Positions 60,778-64,000 of a DNA stretch of 64,000 bases are shown here, piece by piece. Where the stretch lies: positions 868,001 to 932,000 of the forward strand of contig NZ_JAVXZZ010000002.1 in assembly GCF_032337135.1 (NCBI RefSeq), written 5' to 3'. The translations under genes and the position numbers were made by a program. The stretch is from Allorhodoferax sp032337135. GTDB taxonomy: Bacteria > Pseudomonadota > Gammaproteobacteria > Burkholderiales > Burkholderiaceae_C. Each line of letters opens with the position of its first letter. The first letter of the stretch is position 1. The notes below the pieces were generated by a model. The model did no database searches. It was not told the origin of the DNA and saw only the letters and a program-made list of their open reading frames with translations.

Positions 60778-61382
60778 ACCCTGAATCTGCACACCTGGCG
60801 CGGCAACGCCCCACCTCCCCCAGCGACCTGTTCTGGTCTTTCACACGCCTGGCCCTGCAGGGTTTCGGTGGCGTCGTGGCCATCGTCCAACGCGAACTGG
60901 TGGAAAAGAAGCAATGGCTTACCGCAGAGGAGTTCGTTGAAGACTGGGCCGTGGCCCAGGTCATGCCGGGACCCAACGTGGTCAACCTCTCGCTGATGAT
61001 CGGAAGCCGCTATTTCGGCTGGGTGGGTGGGCTGGCCGCGCTGGCCGGCATGCTGTTGTTTCCCTTGCTGATCCTGCTGGTCGTGGTCATCGTGTTCGGC
61101 GGCCTGTCCGAACTGCCGCAGAGCCAGAATGCCCTGCGCGGGCTCGGTGCCGTGGCAGCAGGCATGATCATGGCCGCCGGTCTCAAAATGGCCCCGACCC
61201 TAATGAAGAATCCAATGGGAGCCCCGGTAACCATTGTGCTTGCAGCTAGCACATTGATAGCAACTGCCTGGCTGCGCATGCCTCTGCCGCTGGTGCTGAT
61301 GGTGCTAGGTGGCATAGGCGTTGGCTGGTGCTACCGTTGCCTGGGCCGCCCCGGCGCAGCGAATAAGGATGCACAGCCATGA
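60771..61382 (+). CDS. Chromate transporter, first half-size subunit
   Basis: A 203-residue CHR family membrane protein with about five hydrophobic segments. SFTRLALQGFGGVVAIVQRELVEKKQWLT and the loop PGPNVVNLSLMIG are the CHR-domain hallmarks. Full-size ChrA has two CHR domains; here each is a separate gene, and the second starts with a 4-bp overlap. It may efflux chromate or another oxyanion. ATG 60771 overlaps the DUF2804 stop by 7 bp. A dispersed repeat copy lies within it at 61209-61263. Confidence 0.88.
   Translation: MVNPESAHLARQRPTSPSDLFWSFTRLALQGFGGVVAIVQRELVEKKQWLTAEEFVEDWAVAQVMPGPNVVNLSLMIGSRYFGWVGGLAALAGMLLFPLLILLVVVIVFGGLSELPQSQNALRGLGAVAAGMIMAAGLKMAPTLMKNPMGAPVTIVLAASTLIATAWLRMPLPLVLMVLGGIGVGWCYRCLGRPGAANKDAQP
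61209..61263 (-). repeat. Dispersed ~55-bp element, copy 8 (inside first chromate transporter gene)
   Basis: On the minus strand TTGCTATCAATGTGCTAGCT is followed by GCAAGCACAATGGTTACCGG and GGCTCC. It is read in frame as part of a membrane segment (VLAASTLIATAW). Confidence 0.65.
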
Positions 61383-61987
61383 GCGACGGTGTGCATGCCG
61401 TGATCACCGCCGCCGACTGGGGCCTGTTGGCCCTGCATTTCCTGTCGCTGTCGCTGCTGGCCATTGGCGGAGCCATCACCACGGCACCGGAAATGCACCG
61501 CTACATGGTCAACGAGCACCATTGGCTGACCGACGCCGAATTCACTTCCAGCATCGCCCTGGCGCAAGCTGCACCCGGCCCCAACGTGCTGTTCATCGCC
61601 GTGCTGGGCTGGAATTTCGGGCTCAACGCAGCAACCCCTGCTGCAGCCTGGTGGATGCAGTGGCTCTGGGGCCTGGGTGGTGTGGCCGTGTCCATGGTCG
61701 GCATACTGGTTCCCAGCACCACGCTGACCTTTGCCGCCTCGCGCTGGGCCCACAAGAACAGCGAACTGCGCGCCGTGCGGGCGTTCAAGCTGGGCATGGC
61801 GCCCGTGGTGGTGGCCCTGCTGGTGGCCACCGGCTATCTGATGACCCTTGGCCATGGAGCGCCCTGGGAGCAATGGCGTCTGGGCCTGCTCACCATCGTT
61901 GCAGCCATCGTCGTCTGGCGCACCCGCATCCATCTGCTGTGGCTGCTCGCGGGCGGAGCCATCCTGGGCTGGTTGGGCTGGGTTTGA
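61379..61987 (+). CDS. Chromate transporter, second half-size subunit
   Basis: A 202-residue CHR family membrane protein, partner of the preceding gene. LSLSLLAIGGAITTAPEMHRYMV and LAQAAPGPNVLFIAVLGWNFG are its CHR motifs; four to five hydrophobic segments follow. Together with the first subunit it would form a heteromeric transporter with the topology of full-size ChrA. The start overlaps the previous stop (ATGA). It ends 19 bp before the patatin gene. Confidence 0.88.
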   Translation: MSDGVHAVITAADWGLLALHFLSLSLLAIGGAITTAPEMHRYMVNEHHWLTDAEFTSSIALAQAAPGPNVLFIAVLGWNFGLNAATPAAAWWMQWLWGLGGVAVSMVGILVPSTTLTFAASRWAHKNSELRAVRAFKLGMAPVVVALLVATGYLMTLGHGAPWEQWRLGLLTIVAAIVVWRTRIHLLWLLAGGAILGWLGWV

Positions 61988-62006
61988 GAACACGGAGACG
62001 GAAACC

Positions 62007-63491
62007 ATGAAGACACGCATTGCACTGGCCAAGGAACGCCAGATGACCCAGGCCCCCGACTATGAGGCCTGGCGCACGCACGCGTTGGACCTGGACACCA
62101 TGAACGGCATGGACGTCTGGAAGGCCGATCCCAACTCGCCCCACTACCAGTACAACCTGATCCAGCAACGCCTGATCAACCTGCGCAACTGGCGCAAGAA
62201 CGGGGACTGGGGCCAGATCATCTTTGCCCTGCGCGAAGGCCTGCAGCGCAACCTCGGCAACCTGACCAACCCCGAGCTCTACAAGCACACCCGGGTCGGA
62301 ACCAAGTACCTCATCGACGAATACCTCAGCGAGGTAGTGTCCACCCTGAACTACCTCTGCGACAACGACATCCCCGACTTTCCCTACGCCGAGAAGCTGC
62401 TGTTCTTCCGCCACACGGGCCAGAGCTTCGGGCGTTCCTCGCTCATGCTCAGCGGCGGCGCCAATATGGGCATGTTCCATGTCGGCGTGGTCAAGGCCCT
62501 GCATGCCCAGAACCTGCTTCCCCGTGTCATCTCGGGTTCCAGCGCCGGTTCGGTCGTCGCGGCCTTCGTGGGCACCCGCAAGGAAAGCGAGTTCGAAGGC
62601 ATTTTCACGGGCGACGCCATGGACCTCAAGATCTGGCGCCGGCTGGGGCTACGCGAGGTCGTACGCCAGAAATCGCTGATGGACGGCCAGGAAATCGAGC
62701 GCTTCCTGCGCAAGCACCTGGGCGAACTCAGCTTCGAAGAAGCCTTCAAGCGCACCGGGCGCATCATCAACATCACCGTGTCCCCCGTGGACAAGCACCA
62801 GAAGCCGCGCCTGCTGAACTACCTGACGGCCCCCCACGTGCTGGTGTGGAGTGCGGTGCTGGCCTCGTGTGCGGTGCCGGGCCTGTTCCCCGCCGTCATG
62901 CTCATGAGCAAGGACCGGCTGGGCCACGAAAAGCCCTACCTGGCATCCACGCGCTGGGTCGACGGTGCGATCCAGAGCGACCTGCCAGCCCAGCGCTTGG
63001 CCGAGCTGTACAACGTGAACCACCACATCGTGAGCCAGACCAACCCGCATGTGCTGCCGTTCATCACCGACCAGTACCGCAAGGACGACTGGACCCGCTT
63101 CCTGACCGACCTGTTCAAGAACGAAGTGACCTTCCGCAGCCGGCAGATGCTGCAACTCGCCTCCTATGGCATCGACCGGGGCATCCTCAAGAACCTGCTG
63201 GAGGGAGCGGTGTCCATCGTCGACCAGCAGTACTACGGCGACATCACCGTGCACCCCAGGGTGCACCTGCGCGACTACCAGCGCATCCTGGGTAACCTGA
63301 GCCGCAAGGAGTTCCAGGCCTGGGTACATGAAGGCGAATTGGCCACATGGCCAAAGATCACCATGATCCGCGACCAGACAGTGATCGGCCAGACGCTGGA
63401 AGAATGCATCATCCGCCTCAAGCGCCAGCGCGGGCACGGTGGATCGCGGCAGAGAGAGCACCTGAGCGCCGTCCCCGCAGCGGCAGCCTGA
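62007..63491 (+). CDS. Patatin-like phospholipase with DUF3336-type N-terminus
   Basis: A 494-residue lipid hydrolase. An N-terminal region of about 140 residues (YEAWRTHALDLDTMNG; NPELYKHTRVGTKYLIDEYL) resembles the DUF3336 part of yeast TGL3/TGL4-like triacylglycerol lipases. The patatin domain has the oxyanion loop LSGGANMGMFHVGV, nucleophile Ser179 in GSSAG and the dyad Asp319 in VDGAI. It probably hydrolyses triacylglycerol or phospholipid acyl esters in the cytoplasm. It fits degradation of the lipid made by the WS/DGAT upstream. Confidence 0.9.
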   Translation: MKTRIALAKERQMTQAPDYEAWRTHALDLDTMNGMDVWKADPNSPHYQYNLIQQRLINLRNWRKNGDWGQIIFALREGLQRNLGNLTNPELYKHTRVGTKYLIDEYLSEVVSTLNYLCDNDIPDFPYAEKLLFFRHTGQSFGRSSLMLSGGANMGMFHVGVVKALHAQNLLPRVISGSSAGSVVAAFVGTRKESEFEGIFTGDAMDLKIWRRLGLREVVRQKSLMDGQEIERFLRKHLGELSFEEAFKRTGRIINITVSPVDKHQKPRLLNYLTAPHVLVWSAVLASCAVPGLFPAVMLMSKDRLGHEKPYLASTRWVDGAIQSDLPAQRLAELYNVNHHIVSQTNPHVLPFITDQYRKDDWTRFLTDLFKNEVTFRSRQMLQLASYGIDRGILKNLLEGAVSIVDQQYYGDITVHPRVHLRDYQRILGNLSRKEFQAWVHEGELATWPKITMIRDQTVIGQTLEECIIRLKRQRGHGGSRQREHLSAVPAAAA

Positions 63492-63512
63492 GAGGAAACG
63501 GAAAACTGCAAC

Positions 63513-63992
63513 TCAGCGCGGGCGGCGCAGGCGAAAGCCGCGCCAGATGGCTGCGCCCAGGAACAGCACGATCAGCGCAAACTTGACCGAGGCGCTGGCA
63601 CCCGCTGCGCCATACCACCAGTCCGCAGGCTGTGCTCCAGGCGCCGTGAGTGCCAGATGGAAGCAGTTTTCCGACACGTCGGCCAATGCGGCCAACGGCA
63701 TGATGGAATACCAGAAGATCGGCGGCACATGGCGCATCTGGAACAGGCGGGTATAGCGCACCGTGCAGACCCCATACAGGGCATAGCACAGCATAAGCCC
63801 GAAATCAGGCAGCAGATGGCTGCGGAACAGCGCCACACCCGCTGGCCCCCACTGGGAAGTGACCGCCTGGAAGGCTGCTGGGGAGAAGGTCATTTGCAAC
63901 ACCACCAGCGGGGGTTGCAGCGGCGCGAGGTATGCCGCCAGCGCCAGCAGCAGCGCCAACGAAGCCAGGCCAAAGAACCAGACGCTCTTCAT
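63513..63992 (-). CDS. Hypothetical membrane protein
   Basis: A 159-residue protein with about four hydrophobic segments: SVWFFGLASLALLLALAAYL, LLPDFGLMLCYALYGV, FWYSIMPLAALADVSEN and SVKFALIVLFLGAAIW. I do not recognise a family. It converges on the patatin gene with 21 bp between and starts 8 bp before the window edge, so its promoter lies outside. Confidence 0.65.
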   Translation of the reverse strand: MKSVWFFGLASLALLLALAAYLAPLQPPLVVLQMTFSPAAFQAVTSQWGPAGVALFRSHLLPDFGLMLCYALYGVCTVRYTRLFQMRHVPPIFWYSIMPLAALADVSENCFHLALTAPGAQPADWWYGAAGASASVKFALIVLFLGAAIWRGFRLRRPR

Positions 63993-64000
63993 GCGATTGC

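Overview
This is a GC-rich, densely coding chromosomal stretch of about 65 protein genes and one tRNA gene. Nearly every gene is housekeeping or metabolic, many neighbours overlap by 1 to 4 bp, and no intergenic gap exceeds about 250 bp. Gene content (APS-reductase sulfate assimilation, Bmp-type nucleoside importer, YgiQ, YggX, HisJQMP-type importer) and two families of small intergenic repeats suggest a betaproteobacterium of the Burkholderiales, most likely Comamonadaceae. I saw no phage, insertion sequence, CRISPR array or rRNA operon.

Layout. 0-8.4 kb: the 3' end of holB, then PilZ, TatD and ankyrin genes in a tight + strand run; on the - strand a class III cyclase-FHA protein, an LD-carboxypeptidase, a TadA fused to an alpha/beta hydrolase, a receiver-GGDEF-EAL protein and DsbB. 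8.5-15.6 kb: a nucleoside importer (permeases, double ATPase, Bmp-type binding protein) opposite ribokinase and nucleoside hydrolase, which together make an uptake and salvage unit. 15.6-23.4 kb: assimilatory sulfate reduction (TSUP exporter, sulfite reductase, DUF934, APS reductase, CysD, CysN), followed by a 7Fe ferredoxin and a ferredoxin-NADP reductase. 23.4-26.5 kb: tRNA-Asn, then a J-domain-only protein and three unrecognised proteins in one direction.

26.5-37 kb: a 769-residue protein whose second half resembles acyl-ACP reductase, next to an iron alcohol dehydrogenase; then MOSC, exonuclease, CoA-transferase/racemase, YgiQ and Gfo/Idh genes. 37.4-41.7 kb: a polar amino acid ABC importer with an aspartoacylase-like gene inside the operon. 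41.8-44.7 kb: acyltransferase, small membrane protein, thioesterase and potassium channel. 44.9-49.7 kb: beta-oxidation genes (acyl-CoA dehydrogenase, thiolase, bifunctional hydratase/dehydrogenase) around a palindrome-rich divergent promoter. 49.8-64 kb: a lipid-related region with a metallo-hydrolase, dehalogenase-like hydrolase, split DUF1214/DUF1254 proteins, two lipases, TetR, sulfatase, wax ester synthase/DGAT, DUF2804, split chromate transporter and patatin.

How the genes may work together. The acyl reductase-like protein and Fe-ADH could turn acyl thioesters into fatty alcohols, and the WS/DGAT could esterify them. Both the reductase-like protein and the WS/DGAT end in Lys/Ala/Pro-rich tails. 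Lipases, patatin and the beta-oxidation genes would break such stores down. This link is inference. Separately, a dispersed element of about 55 bp occurs eight or nine times; several copies lie inside coding sequence, and one contains the start codon of the DUF934 gene.
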